The position numbers and the translations under genes were made by a program. From Komagataeibacter medellinensis NBRC 3288 (GTDB lineage Bacteria > Pseudomonadota > Alphaproteobacteria > Acetobacterales > Acetobacteraceae), in the NCBI RefSeq assembly GCF_000182745.2, contig NC_016027.1:1417501-1481500 (forward strand): 64,000 bases of DNA, in the 5' to 3' direction. The notes beneath the pieces were generated by a model. The model saw only the letters and a list, made by a program, of their open reading frames with translations, was not told the origin of the DNA and searched no databases. Below are positions 1 to 9,048 of the stretch, piece by piece (within the stretch, counting starts at the first letter, position 1; every line of letters begins with the position of its first letter).

Positions 1-856
1 CGCCCACCAGAGCAAAGCCGGGGGCGGCAAAGCGGTGAGCATAAACGGCCCGCAGCGGATAACTGTGGCGCGTGCTGACCAGTCGCATATTGCCAAGCCG
101 GTTGCCTACCCGTTCCATGATCTCGGCATTAAAGGCATCACGATCCAGCATCCGCAGGCGTTCAATCTGTTCGGACGGAAGGGTCAGGACAACGGATGAA
201 GCCCCACCATTGACGGGTAGCAGCGCAACTGTCTGGCCATCATCAAACCACTGCGTTGCCACATGGTGGTGCGGCAGTTCATGCGCCATGCGGCAGACCA
301 GCATGGAGCGCCTGAAGTCCTGCATGACCGCGCCGATGCGCTGCATGCGCCGCAACTGGGAAAAACGCCCATCCGCCCCCACGGCCAGGCGGCATGTGAT
401 TTCTCCCCCGTCATGCACCACCGTCATGTCCTCCCCTATGCGACGGATATGACGGGTGGCTGTAGCGCCTAGCAGACGGATATTGGAGTGACGGCTGGCG
501 GCAAGAAACAGCCCGCGCCGGATGCAATGGTTGGAGACGAGATAGCCCAGCGCCTCCACCCCGCGCCCTTGCGTATCAAATGTAAGGGGATGGTTGCTGC
601 GGCCGGTTTCCACCCGTGCCTCACGCAGGGGGGAAATAGCCACCTGTGGAATATGCTCCCACGCCCCAAGCGCCTTGAGCACGGAGACCGAATGATGGGT
701 CAGCGCAATCTCGCGCCCATCGAAGGCCGGTTCCGCCCATGCTGGCAGTCCCGCGCGTTCCAGCACGGCAACGGACAGACCCCGGTCCGCCAGCGACAGG
801 GCAGCAGCAAGGCCCGCGGGGCCACCGCCCAGTATGGTCACATCATGATCGGTCAT
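1..856 (-). CDS. UbiH/COQ6-family FAD-dependent monooxygenase (partial, C-terminus beyond window)
   Basis: A flavoprotein hydroxylase of the UbiH/UbiF/COQ6 type, probably acting on the ring of a ubiquinone precursor. Read from ATG at 856 the product starts MTDHDVTILGGGPAGLAAAL, an N-terminal Rossmann FAD-binding loop (GGGPAG). A mid-protein VGADGRFSQLRR matches the family GADG motif that binds FAD and NADH. Near the window edge the YPL...AHRFAAPGFALVG segment leads into the expected GDAAH motif, which is cut off. About 285 codons of roughly 400 are present. It lies 31 bases downstream of the nitroreductase gene on the same strand. The family is clear. Which ring position it hydroxylates cannot be told from this fragment, so I give no gene symbol. 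Confidence 0.85.
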   Translation of the reverse strand, partial: MTDHDVTILGGGPAGLAAALSLADRGLSVAVLERAGLPAWAEPAFDGREIALTHHSVSVLKALGAWEHIPQVAISPLREARVETGRSNHPLTFDTQGRGVEALGYLVSNHCIRRGLFLAASRHSNIRLLGATATRHIRRIGEDMTVVHDGGEITCRLAVGADGRFSQLRRMQRIGAVMQDFRRSMLVCRMAHELPHHHVATQWFDDGQTVALLPVNGGASSVVLTLPSEQIERLRMLDRDAFNAEIMERVGNRLGNMRLVSTRHSYPLRAVYAHRFAAPGFALVG

Positions 857-887
857 GGCTGTTCCTGTCCGCATGGTTTCCAACGAG

Positions 888-1475
888 TTACGCATCCGCG
901 CCAAACTGCACGGGCGCACCCGTCCATTCGGCTACGTAGCCTTCCACGCCCCTGCGCTGCGGCGCGCGGACATCGGGTATCGGGGTGCCGACAAACAGGA
1001 AACCTGCAAGCCCGTGCGGTGCGGGAAAGCCCAGTTCGGCTGCAAGTTCCGGGTCATAAGCCACATCACCACTCACCCACACCCCGCCAAACCCCGTGGC
1101 ATGCAGGGCGTTGAGGATGTTCATGGCTGCGGCCCCCACCGCCAGTTCCTGTTCAATCAGGGGAATCTTGTTCTCCGGGCGCAGGTGCATGCCTAGCGCG
1201 ATGATCATGGGCATGGTGGAAAAGCGGCTCTGGCGTTTTTCGATTTTGGCGGGTGCCACCTCCGGGTCAAGCCGCTTCATGCTCGCGACGATGCGCCCGG
1301 CAAGCATGGGCCGCGCCACGCCCTGTACAATGACATAGCGCCACGGCCGCAGCTTGCCATGGTCGGGCGCACGCATGGCGGTGGACAGGATAGCGTCCAG
1401 CACGGCACCCTGCGGCGCGGGTTCGGTCAGCGCATCGGTTGAAAACCGTGACAGGAGAAGATCGAGCGATGTCAT
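888..1475 (-). CDS. Nitroreductase family protein (YdjA-like)
   Basis: A 195-residue FMN-dependent oxidoreductase of the nitroreductase fold. The N-terminal MRAPDHGKLRPWRYVIV stretch is the FMN-contact region typical of the YdjA subgroup, and the length is normal for that subgroup. A later PAPHGLAGFLFVGTP segment fits the C-terminal flavin-binding part. The physiological substrate of this family is usually unknown. It is divergent from hisB, separated by about 180 bases that must hold both promoters, and it lies just upstream of the UbiH-like gene, with which it may be co-transcribed. ATG at 1475 is the natural start. Family assignment is good; substrate is not inferable. Confidence 0.85.
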   Translation of the reverse strand: MTSLDLLLSRFSTDALTEPAPQGAVLDAILSTAMRAPDHGKLRPWRYVIVQGVARPMLAGRIVASMKRLDPEVAPAKIEKRQSRFSTMPMIIALGMHLRPENKIPLIEQELAVGAAAMNILNALHATGFGGVWVSGDVAYDPELAAELGFPAPHGLAGFLFVGTPIPDVRAPQRRGVEGYVAEWTGAPVQFGADA

Positions 1476-1656
1476 GTGATCGTGCCCTTACAGATATTAT
1501 GGGTGCACGCTCGCAGCCTGGGCCGGCACGGCGCGCGCCATGACGCGCCACCATGCAGCAGATGCCCCGCCCTGCCAATATCCACTCCGCCATGCACAAT
1601 GCCGGGGCGCGGGATCGGTATGGATTCCCACTTCCGGCTTCTATAGAAGAGAGGAC

Positions 1657-2253
1657 ATGAATACCCCGCGCACAGCCACGGTCCACCGCGCCACCAGCGA
1701 GACCGACATTACCGTAACCATCAACCTTGATGGTACGGGCCAGACCCACATCGATACCGGCATCGGTTTTTTCGACCATATGCTGACCGCCCTTGGTCGC
1801 CACAGCATGTGCGACCTGACGGTTACGGCAAAGGGGGACCTGCATATCGACTACCACCATACGGTAGAGGATACCGGGATTGCGCTGGGCAAGGCCTTTG
1901 CGCAGGCCATTGGCGACAAGCGGGGTATCCGCCGCTACGGCAGCGCCACCGTACCGCTGGACGAGGCACTGTGCGAGGCAGTGGTCGATATTTCGGGCCG
2001 CCCCTTCCTAGCCTGGTCGGTCACCTTCGGGCGTGACAAGATCGGGGAGATGGACACCGAACTGTTCGAGGAATTCTTCCGCGCCTTTGCCATGAGTGCC
2101 CTTATTACCCTGCATGTCATCCAGCGCGCAGGCCATAACTGCCATCATATTGCCGAAGCCGGCTTCAAGGCACTCGCCCGTGCCCTGCGTGCGGCCAGCG
2201 AACCCGACCCCCGCGCAGGCGGCATCATCCCCTCCACCAAGGGCAGCCTGTGA
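1657..2253 (+). CDS. hisB: Imidazoleglycerol-phosphate dehydratase
   Basis: Monofunctional HisB of 198 residues; it dehydrates imidazole glycerol phosphate to imidazole acetol phosphate in histidine synthesis. Metal-binding clusters are visible: IGFFDHML near residue 40, [10 protein letters not shown] and [10 protein letters not shown]. The ATG is preceded by an AGAGAGG ribosome site. The frame stays open upstream to 1540, but that extension does not resemble the family. It is the first gene of a tightly packed his operon, and its stop overlaps the next start. There is no phosphatase domain, as is usual outside enterobacteria. Confidence 0.97.
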   Translation: MNTPRTATVHRATSETDITVTINLDGTGQTHIDTGIGFFDHMLTALGRHSMCDLTVTAKGDLHIDYHHTVEDTGIALGKAFAQAIGDKRGIRRYGSATVPLDEALCEAVVDISGRPFLAWSVTFGRDKIGEMDTELFEEFFRAFAMSALITLHVIQRAGHNCHHIAEAGFKALARALRAASEPDPRAGGIIPSTKGSL

Positions 2254-2630
2254 TCTTCTACAGCGCCATGCTGCCCCCCGACCATACCGGTGGGCCGGAT
2301 GCCCGTCCGGTCATGGTGGCGTGTCGCATGTCGTGGCTGGTGCTGCTGTCCGGGGGGCTGGGGCTCGTACTGCAGGGCTGTATTGTCAGCGGGTTCGTGA
2401 CGGGTGGGAGCTTCATCCTGCTGGGCCAGTTCCTGCCACCCACCCTTGCCCTGCCGTTTGTGGCAGGTGGCCATCTGCTGCTTGCGCTAAATGCCGCGGA
2501 ACTGCGGCAGTGGGAACTGCGGCTGCGCGGCTACCGGCCCGTACGCGGCGTTTACGCCACAGGTCCGCAGGCTGCCCTGCTGCGCTGGATGGACCAGAAC
2601 CGCCCCCGTTCCCTTCCTTCCGTATCATGA
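2250..2630 (+). CDS. DUF2628-type small membrane protein in his operon
   Basis: A 126-residue integral membrane protein with about three hydrophobic segments between residues 25 and 85, followed by a basic tail containing [20 protein letters not shown], which resembles the DUF2628 C-terminal signature. From general knowledge, a DUF2628 gene between hisB and hisH is a recurrent alphaproteobacterial arrangement. No biochemical function is known to me. Its start overlaps the hisB stop and its stop overlaps the hisH ATG (ATGA), so it is probably translationally coupled to both. No catalytic residues are evident. The DUF assignment is from pattern memory and moderately sure; the gene itself is well supported by the overlaps. 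Confidence 0.8.
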   Translation: MIFYSAMLPPDHTGGPDARPVMVACRMSWLVLLSGGLGLVLQGCIVSGFVTGGSFILLGQFLPPTLALPFVAGGHLLLALNAAELRQWELRLRGYRPVRGVYATGPQAALLRWMDQNRPRSLPSVS

Positions 2631-3313
2631 GGCATCCCATGCCCGCGCCTTCTCCTACGCAATCCATCGTGGTGATCGACTATAATGGCGGCAACCTTGC
2701 CTCTGCCGCCCGCGCGCTGACCCGTGCCGCGCACGATAGCGGTCTTGCTGCCATCGTTACCGTAACAGCGGACCCGCAGGCGGTCCGCACGGCCGACCGT
2801 ATTGTCCTGCCTGGCCAGGGCGCCTTTGCCGACTGCGCGGCAGGCCTTGCCGCCCAACCCGGCCTGCGCGATGCCATAGTGGAGGCAACGGATGGCGGTA
2901 CGCCGTTCCTGGGCATATGCGTGGGCATGCAACTGATGGCTGAACGCGGGCGCGAACATGGCGTAACCCCCGGTTTTGGCTGGATTGCGGGCGAGATAGC
3001 ACTGATGGAGGCTCCTGGCCTGCGCCTGCCCCAGATGGGCTGGAACGAACTGACCTTCACCCCCGGCGCCCATCCGCTAACCGACGGTCTGGAGCCGGAT
3101 GCCCACGGCTACTTCGTTCATTCCTTCGCCCTGCGGGGCTACGATGCGGCGGACATGGTGGCCACGACCGATTACGGTAGCACGGTGCCCGCCATCGTGG
3201 CGCGCGGCAACCGCGCGGGCACGCAGTTCCATGTGGAAAAGAGCCAGAAGGTGGGTCTGCGCATCCTGTCCAACTTCCTGCGCTGGACCCCCGAAGCGGG
3301 TGGTCAGCCATGA
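2627..3313 (+). CDS. hisH: Imidazole glycerol phosphate synthase, glutamine amidotransferase subunit
   Basis: HisH provides ammonia from glutamine to HisF. The class I glutaminase triad is present: the nucleophile C98 in GICVGMQ, then H202 and E204 in FHVEKSQ. The length (228 residues) is slightly above the usual 200-215 because of a short N-terminal extension. I chose the ATG at 2627, which overlaps the preceding stop as ATGA; the ATG at 2639 is an equally possible start that trims four residues. Its stop overlaps the start of the GNAT-HisA gene by four bases. Confidence 0.96.
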   Translation: MRHPMPAPSPTQSIVVIDYNGGNLASAARALTRAAHDSGLAAIVTVTADPQAVRTADRIVLPGQGAFADCAAGLAAQPGLRDAIVEATDGGTPFLGICVGMQLMAERGREHGVTPGFGWIAGEIALMEAPGLRLPQMGWNELTFTPGAHPLTDGLEPDAHGYFVHSFALRGYDAADMVATTDYGSTVPAIVARGNRAGTQFHVEKSQKVGLRILSNFLRWTPEAGGQP

Positions 3314-4662
3314 CACGGCCCAACCCGCCCGCAGGCAGTCTTGAGGCCGAACGCCTGCAGGCCATGCATGATGATGACCTGCACGCCCTGTTCGACGCCA
3401 CCAACGCCGCCATACTGGAAGGGGGCGGGTTTGGCTGGCTGGCCCCACCCCCGCGCGAGACGCTGGAACGCTACTTCCGTGGTGTGCTGCTGGTACCCGA
3501 GCGCCAGATGTTCGTGGCGCGCCTTGACGACATGATCGTGGGTTCTGCCCAGCTTGTCCGCCCGCCCCGCAACAACGAGGCACAGGCGATGAGTGCAACC
3601 CTCATGCACTTCTACATCGCCCCCTATGCGCGCGGCATGGGACTGGGCCGCCTGCTGCTGACCGAAGTGGAAAGCTGCGCGCGCAGCATGGGCTATCAGA
3701 TCATAAACCTTGATGTGCGTGAAACCCAGGCGGAAGCCGTGCGGCTGTTCCGCAGCAGCGGTTTCCACCACTGGGGCACCCACCCCAGTTACGCCCGCAT
3801 GGACGGCCGCACCGTACGTGGCCTGTTCTTTACCAAACGCCTGCAGGCGGACGAGCGGATCGTCCCCGCCCACCCGCAGGATGCCGCAACCCCCATTCCC
3901 GCAGCAGGACATGCCCCCGTGACCGGACACAGCCTGACACTCTACCCCGCCATCGACCTCAAGGACGGCCACTGCGTGCGCCTGCGCCGCGGCGAGATGG
4001 ACAACGCCACCGTCTATTCCGATGATCCCGGCGCACAGGCGCGGGCCTGGATCCATGCCGGATGCAGCTGGCTGCATGTAGTTGACCTTAATGGTGCCTT
4101 TGCCGGGCGTTCGGCCAATACCGAAGCGATCGAGGCGATCATCGCCAATGCCTCCGTGCCGGTGCAGTTGGGTGGTGGCCTGCGTGACCTTGAGAGCATC
4201 GGCAAATGGCTCAATGCCGGGATCAGCCGCGTGATCCTTGGCTCCATCGCGGTCAAGAACCCTGAACTGGTGCGTGAGGCATGCCGCCTGTTCCCCGGCC
4301 GGATTGTGGCGGGAATCGATGCCCGCAGCGGCCAGGTCGCAACCGAAGGCTGGGCCGAAACATCGGAAATGAAGGCCGTGGAACTGGGCCTGCGCATGCA
4401 GGATGCTGGTGTGGCCGCCGTGATCTTTACCGAGATTAGCCGCGATGGCATGCTGACCGGCATTGATATCGAGCAGACATCGGACATGGCCAATGCGCTG
4501 TCCATCCCGGTCATTGCCAGCGGGGGCGTGGGCAACCTTGGCCATTTGGAAGCCCTCCGGGCGGCGACCGCACAGGCGCCGGGGATCGAGGGCGTGATCG
4601 TGGGCCGCGCCCTGTATGACGGGCGCATCAACCTGGGCGAAGCCCTGCGGGCCCTGGCCTGA
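3310..4662 (+). CDS. hisA: GNAT acetyltransferase domain fused in frame to HisA isomerase
   Basis: One uninterrupted frame encodes 450 residues. Residues 15-180 form a GNAT N-acetyltransferase domain, with the acetyl-CoA loop visible as [12 protein letters not shown] and a typical LFRSSGF beta-bulge region. Residues 205-450 are a full-length HisA (ProFAR isomerase) TIM barrel with the two catalytic aspartates D216 (YPAIDLKDG) and D337 (AGIDARSG), about 120 residues apart as in the family. The Pro/Ala-rich linker 182-205 has no stop codon. A GTG at 3919 with a weak upstream AGCAGGA could initiate a stand-alone HisA, so either a true fusion or two overlapping products is possible. The ATG overlaps the hisH stop. 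The GNAT substrate is unknown. Confidence 0.92.
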   Translation: MTRPNPPAGSLEAERLQAMHDDDLHALFDATNAAILEGGGFGWLAPPPRETLERYFRGVLLVPERQMFVARLDDMIVGSAQLVRPPRNNEAQAMSATLMHFYIAPYARGMGLGRLLLTEVESCARSMGYQIINLDVRETQAEAVRLFRSSGFHHWGTHPSYARMDGRTVRGLFFTKRLQADERIVPAHPQDAATPIPAAGHAPVTGHSLTLYPAIDLKDGHCVRLRRGEMDNATVYSDDPGAQARAWIHAGCSWLHVVDLNGAFAGRSANTEAIEAIIANASVPVQLGGGLRDLESIGKWLNAGISRVILGSIAVKNPELVREACRLFPGRIVAGIDARSGQVATEGWAETSEMKAVELGLRMQDAGVAAVIFTEISRDGMLTGIDIEQTSDMANALSIPVIASGGVGNLGHLEALRAATAQAPGIEGVIVGRALYDGRINLGEALRALA

Positions 4663-5423
4663 TGCTGAAGCTACGCGTCATCCCCTGCCTGGATGTGAAG
4701 AACGGCCGGGTGGTCAAGGGTGTGAACTTCGTCTCGCTACGCGATGCGGGCGACCCGGTGGAGCAGGCGGCCGTGTACGATGCGGCGGGGGCGGATGAAC
4801 TGACCTTCCTCGACATTACCGCCAGCAATGAAAACCGTGATACCATACTTGATGTGGTCAGCCGCACAGCGGAACGCATCTTCCTGCCGCTTACGGTCGG
4901 TGGCGGCGTGCGCACCACCGATGACATGCGGCGCCTGCTGCTGGCGGGAGCGGATAAATGCGCCATGAACTCGGCCGCCGTCTCGCGTCCCGAACTGGTC
5001 AGTGAGGCAGCACGGAAATTCGGCAGCCAGTGCGTGGTCGTAGCCATTGATGCCCGCAGCGACGGCCATGGCGGGTGGGAAGTCCATACCCATGGCGGCC
5101 GCACCCCCACCGGGCGCAACGTGATAGACTGGTGCCAAGAAGTAGCCCAGCGGGGTGCCGGTGAAATCCTGCTGACCAGCATGGACCGCGACGGCACGGG
5201 CAAGGGCTTTGACCTGGACCTGCTGCGCGCGGCGAATGCGGCGGTGCGCATTCCCATCGTGGCCTCGGGCGGGGTGGGGGAACTGGAACATTTTGTCGAA
5301 GGCGCACGGGCGGGGGCAACCGGCCTGCTGGCCGCAAGCGTGTTCCATTTTGGCCAGTTCACCATTCCACAGGTCAAGCAGGCACTTGCAGCAGCCGGCC
5401 TGCCGGTCCGGCAGACGGACTGA
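4662..5423 (+). CDS. hisF: Imidazole glycerol phosphate synthase cyclase subunit
   Basis: HisF (253 residues) closes the imidazole ring using ammonia from HisH, releasing IGP and AICAR. The catalytic D11 (IPCLDVKNG) and D130 (AIDARSDG) are both present, as are the phosphate-binding glycine loops (VGGGVR and ASGGVG). Its ATG shares one base with the stop codon of the preceding HisA frame, so the two are probably coupled. Confidence 0.97.
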   Translation: MLKLRVIPCLDVKNGRVVKGVNFVSLRDAGDPVEQAAVYDAAGADELTFLDITASNENRDTILDVVSRTAERIFLPLTVGGGVRTTDDMRRLLLAGADKCAMNSAAVSRPELVSEAARKFGSQCVVVAIDARSDGHGGWEVHTHGGRTPTGRNVIDWCQEVAQRGAGEILLTSMDRDGTGKGFDLDLLRAANAAVRIPIVASGGVGELEHFVEGARAGATGLLAASVFHFGQFTIPQVKQALAAAGLPVRQTD

Positions 5424-5455
5424 TCCCTTCATTCGATCCTATCGGAGCCCTGATC

Positions 5456-5863
5456 ATGGCCAAGACAGAAAAATCCCGCAAAAACGCCCCGGCCAAATCC
5501 GCCGCCGCCAAGCCCGAAGCCGTAGGGCCTGCAACCCCGGATGTACTGGACCGGCTGTTCGCAGTGGTGGAATCGCGCCGTGGGACCGATCCCGCCATCA
5601 GCCACTCTGCCCGACTGCTGGCACGCGGGCGGCGCAAGATTGCGCAGAAATTCGGTGAAGAAGCCGTGGAATGCCTGATCGAAGCCGTTGCGGGCAACCG
5701 TGACGAACTGGTGGGCGAAAGTGCCGACGTGCTGTACCACCTGATGGTGATGTGGGTGGATGCCGGCGTGAAACCCGGCGATGTCTGGGCCGAACTTCTG
5801 CGGCGCGAAGGCACCAGCGGTGTTGCCGAAAAGGCATCCCGCCCGCACGACCCGCTGGCCTGA
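5456..5863 (+). CDS. hisE: Phosphoribosyl-ATP diphosphatase
   Basis: A 135-residue HisE hydrolysing PR-ATP to PR-AMP, the second step of the pathway. The MazG-like all-alpha domain begins near residue 30 ([12 protein letters not shown]) and contains the metal-binding KFGEEAVE and [11 protein letters not shown] motifs. The first 27 residues are a Lys/Ala-rich extension not needed for catalysis. No HisI domain is attached, so PR-AMP cyclohydrolase must be encoded elsewhere. It is 32 bases after hisF in the same operon. Confidence 0.95.
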   Translation: MAKTEKSRKNAPAKSAAAKPEAVGPATPDVLDRLFAVVESRRGTDPAISHSARLLARGRRKIAQKFGEEAVECLIEAVAGNRDELVGESADVLYHLMVMWVDAGVKPGDVWAELLRREGTSGVAEKASRPHDPLA

Positions 5864-5893
5864 TCCGTTATCCCTGCGCACAGGAGAATACCC

Positions 5894-6271
5894 ATGGCCG
5901 TAAGCGGCATTGGACCATACGACCCGCAGAACATCTTCGCCCGCATCCTGCGTGGCGAACTGCCGTGCAAGAAAGTGTATGAGGACGCATACGCCCTCGC
6001 CTTTCACGACATCGCCCCCAAGGCCCCGGTGCATGTGCTGGTGATCCCGAAAGGGGCTTATGTCTCCTTTGCCGATTTCAGCGCCAAAGCGAGTGAGGCA
6101 GAAATCGCAGGATTCATCCGCGCCGTGGGGATGGTTGCGCGTGACCTGGGGCTGGATGCACCGGGCTACCGGCTTGTTTCCAACACGGGAGCCGAGGGTG
6201 GGCAGGAAGTACCGCACTTCCATGTGCACCTGTTCGGTGGCCGCGCTCTTGGGTCCATGCTGCCGGGCTGA
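5894..6271 (+). CDS. HIT-family nucleotide hydrolase (HinT-like)
   Basis: A 125-residue histidine-triad protein. The C-terminal HFHVHLF is the exact H-x-H-x-H catalytic motif, and the N-terminal FARILRGELPCKKVYED is typical of HinT. Family members hydrolyse aminoacyl-AMP or AMP-phosphoramidates. It is 30 bases after hisE, has an AGGAG ribosome site and is the last gene of the operon; the double hairpin that follows is the likely end of the transcript. Confidence 0.93.
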   Translation: MAVSGIGPYDPQNIFARILRGELPCKKVYEDAYALAFHDIAPKAPVHVLVIPKGAYVSFADFSAKASEAEIAGFIRAVGMVARDLGLDAPGYRLVSNTGAEGGQEVPHFHVHLFGGRALGSMLPG

Positions 6272-6301
6272 AATCCGCGAATAACTAAAAAACGAATAAA
6301 G

Positions 6302-6376
6302 ATTTTTGGGTGCCGCCTTTTTGAAAAAAGGCGGCATTATGGTTAAGATTTTTGCAAAAATCTTAACCAAAAACTC
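6302..6376. repeat. Double-hairpin intergenic repeat, copy A (HIT / ABC exporter junction)
   Basis: Two adjacent near-perfect inverted repeats with AT-rich cores: TGCCGCCTTTTT paired with AAAAAGGCGGCA (6311-6336), and a 13-bp stem GGTTAAGATTTTT with its complement (6341-6368). The unit sits between two convergent genes. In reverse complement it aligns with the copy near 30.8 kb, sharing AGTTTTTGGT before the first stem and GGCACCC plus an AT tail after the second. It probably also works as a bidirectional terminator. Confidence 0.85.
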
Positions 6377-6379
6377 CTT

Positions 6380-8164
6380 TTACAAAGACTGAAGCTCAAA
6401 CAGCCCGCGATACAGCCCCCCTTCACGCGCCATGAGTGCAGCATGAGGGCCGTCCTCGCACACTTGGCCATGGCGAAAGACGATAATGCGGTCCAGCCCC
6501 ATGACGGTGGAAAGCCGGTGGGCGATGACCAGCACGGTCCGCCCCGCCATCAGCCGCTCCATGGCCTCCTGCACCAGCATTTCAGAGCGGGAGTCGAGGC
6601 TGGAGGTCGCCTCGTCCATGATCACGATGCGGGCATGGCTTAGGAACGCGCGCGCAATGGCAATGCGCTGCCGCTCCCCACCCGAAAGCTTGACCCCGCG
6701 CTCCCCCACCATGGTGGCATAGCCGCGCGGCAGGCGGTCAATGAAGTCCGCTGCATTGGCTTGGCGTGCGGCATGCGCAATCTCCGCCGGGGTTGCATCG
6801 GGGCGGGCGTAGGCAATGTTTTCCGCCAATGTGCGGTGGAACAGCAGTGGCTCCTGCGGCACGACGGCAATCTGCCCGCGCAGGCTGGCCTGCGTAACCG
6901 TGGTGATATCGGTCCCATCAATGATGATGCGCCCGGCCTGCACATCATAAAACCGCTGCAGCAGGCGGGTGAGTGTAGTCTTGCCCGAACCCGATGGCCC
7001 AACAAGCGCCACCTTGCTGCCCGGTGCGATATCAAGGTCCAGGTCATCAAACAGCACGCGCCCGTACTGGCGTTCGTAGCCAAAGCGCACATGCTCGAAA
7101 CGGATGTGACCCTGCGTTACCCGCAGCACACCCGCACCCGGCCGGTCGGCCACGGTAGGCTGCATGGCAAACAGGCTGACCAGTTCCTCCATCTCGTTAA
7201 CCGAACGTTGAACGACTGATATCTGCTGGCCAATATCGCGCAGGTAGCCCTGGATCACGAACATCATTGTCAGCACGTAGGCTACATCGCCCGGTCCCGC
7301 GCGGCCCTTCAGCCACAGCAGGGCCACGCCCGCAATCAGCACCATGCGCATGAGCAGGGCGGCAAGGTTCTGCAGGTTGGCGCTGTCGGTCCCGCGCAGC
7401 CATGAGCGCACGGTGCGCTGGCGCCACCGTCCCGCCACCCATGCCAGCCGTGCATCTTCACGCGCTTCCGCCCCGCTGGCCTTGACCACGGCGTTGCATG
7501 TGACCGCATCGGACAGGGTGGCGCCCATGCGGGTATCCCACATATTGGCCAGCCGTGCGGAAGGGGCGACATAACGCAGTGTCAGCACCACCGAAAGGCC
7601 AACCAGCGCCACGGCCCCCACCGCCAGCACCAGCCCCATCAATGCCCAGTGAAAGGCCAGCACGGCGGTGGTGGCGCACAGCACGATCACCTCCGGCACC
7701 AGCATCAGCAGTATGGTATCGCCCAACGTATCCATCGCTCCCATGCCGCGCGTGATCCGCCGCACGGTGGAGCCGGCGAAGTTGCTGGCATGCCATTCGC
7801 TGGAAAAACGCTGCACGCGGGCAAATGCCTCGGTCACGATGCCGGTCATGGCGCGCGATGTCAGGTGAGAAATGGCAATATAGGCCGTACGCCGGGCCGC
7901 GATCCCGCCCACGCCCAGCACGGTCAGCCCGACCACATCCCACACCGCGCGCCGCGCCGTTGCCGCCATGACGGGGTGAGAAACCTCATCGACCAGCCAG
8001 CCCGCCAGCAGCGGCATCATCACATCAGCCACCGTAGCCATGGCAATACCCGCCAACGTCCACACCAGAAAGGCGGGCTGGGCACGCCAGCGCCGCCAGA
8101 CAAACCCCAGCACAGCGGAAAATTCATGTCGCCCCGATACCGGGCGGGAAAAGAAGGATGCCAT
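6380..8164 (-). CDS. ABC exporter half-transporter (MsbA-like, fused permease and ATPase)
   Basis: A membrane exporter of about 594 residues. The first 330 residues form the six-helix exporter domain; the rest is the nucleotide-binding domain, with Walker A (GPSGSGKTT), Q-loop (VVPQEPLLF), signature (LSGGERQRIAIARA), Walker B (IVIMDEATSSLD) and switch histidine (IAHRLST). Such half-transporters dimerise and export lipids, drugs or peptides; the substrate cannot be deduced. I use the ATG at 8164. An in-frame GTG at 8194 would add ten residues and lacks a ribosome site. It is convergent with the his operon and divergent from nth. Confidence 0.92.
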   Translation of the reverse strand: MASFFSRPVSGRHEFSAVLGFVWRRWRAQPAFLVWTLAGIAMATVADVMMPLLAGWLVDEVSHPVMAATARRAVWDVVGLTVLGVGGIAARRTAYIAISHLTSRAMTGIVTEAFARVQRFSSEWHASNFAGSTVRRITRGMGAMDTLGDTILLMLVPEVIVLCATTAVLAFHWALMGLVLAVGAVALVGLSVVLTLRYVAPSARLANMWDTRMGATLSDAVTCNAVVKASGAEAREDARLAWVAGRWRQRTVRSWLRGTDSANLQNLAALLMRMVLIAGVALLWLKGRAGPGDVAYVLTMMFVIQGYLRDIGQQISVVQRSVNEMEELVSLFAMQPTVADRPGAGVLRVTQGHIRFEHVRFGYERQYGRVLFDDLDLDIAPGSKVALVGPSGSGKTTLTRLLQRFYDVQAGRIIIDGTDITTVTQASLRGQIAVVPQEPLLFHRTLAENIAYARPDATPAEIAHAARQANAADFIDRLPRGYATMVGERGVKLSGGERQRIAIARAFLSHARIVIMDEATSSLDSRSEMLVQEAMERLMAGRTVLVIAHRLSTVMGLDRIIVFRHGQVCEDGPHAALMAREGGLYRGLFELQSL

Positions 8165-8347
8165 TGCCAACGCGCCATGATGCAGGAAAGCCACGCAAGC
8201 CCGCCACGGCAGGTAGGCGTGCAGGTGGGGCTGGAACGACTAGCCGCCGGTCGCCCCGCATGCAAGGCCGATGACCTTTCGTAGTGATTTGCACGAACCA
8301 TTCCAACGCCGCACAATGCGCCGCGATCCACCCGCACAAGGCTATCC

Positions 8348-9046
8348 ATGAAAACCCCTGCCCGCCCCGTAAAGCCCGCCCGCCGCGCCATGACCCTGGC
8401 GGAAGTCCGCGCCTTCATCACCCAACTTGCCACCGCCAACCCCGATGCGCGGAGCGAACTCGACTTTGTGGATGACTATACGCTTCTGGTCGCCGTGGTG
8501 TTGTCGGCGCAGGCGACCGATGCCTCCGTCAACAAGGCAACAGTCGGGTTGTTCCGCGATGCACCAACCCCACAGGCCATGGTGGAACTGGGGGAGGGAA
8601 AAGTGGGCGAGCACATCCGCACTGTCGGGCTGTGGCGCACCAAGGCACGCAATGTGGTTGCCCTGTCACGCCAGTTGCTGGAGCGTTTTGATGGCAGGGT
8701 GCCCTATGACCGCGCGGCGCTGGAATCCCTGCCCGGCGTGGGGCGCAAGACGGCGAACGTGGTGATGAACGTGGCCTTTGGTGACAGCACCATGGCGGTT
8801 GATACCCACATCTTTCGCATTGGCAACCGTACGGGGCTGGCGCCGGGTGCGAGCGTGCGCGCGGTGGAGGACCTACTCGTTCGCCGCATTCCGGCCGACA
8901 TGCTGCGCCCCGCCCATCACTGGCTGATCCTGCACGGGCGCTACATCTGCAAGGCGCGCAAGCCCGAATGCTGGCGCTGCCCGGCCTTTGACCCCTGCCA
9001 GTACCGCCTGAAGGCCGATATCCGCGCCGAAGCCCCGACGGGCTGA
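8348..9046 (+). CDS. nth: Endonuclease III (DNA glycosylase/AP lyase)
   Basis: A base-excision repair enzyme that removes oxidised pyrimidines and nicks abasic sites. It carries the helix-hairpin-helix LPGVGRKTAN with catalytic K134, D152 in VDTHIFR, and a C-terminal 4Fe-4S loop with the exact C-x6-C-x2-C-x5-C spacing. At 232 residues it has a short basic N-terminal extension compared with E. coli Nth. It ends two bases before the convergent comEC stop. Confidence 0.97.
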   Translation: MKTPARPVKPARRAMTLAEVRAFITQLATANPDARSELDFVDDYTLLVAVVLSAQATDASVNKATVGLFRDAPTPQAMVELGEGKVGEHIRTVGLWRTKARNVVALSRQLLERFDGRVPYDRAALESLPGVGRKTANVVMNVAFGDSTMAVDTHIFRIGNRTGLAPGASVRAVEDLLVRRIPADMLRPAHHWLILHGRYICKARKPECWRCPAFDPCQYRLKADIRAEAPTG

Positions 9047-9048
9047 CC

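Noticed and set aside
3304-4545. Long minus-strand open frame opposite the GNAT-HisA gene
   Set aside because: High-GC shadow frame; the plus strand encodes clear GNAT and HisA motifs.
5429-6370. 313-codon minus-strand frame opposite hisE and the HIT gene
   Set aside because: Shadow of two motif-confirmed genes.
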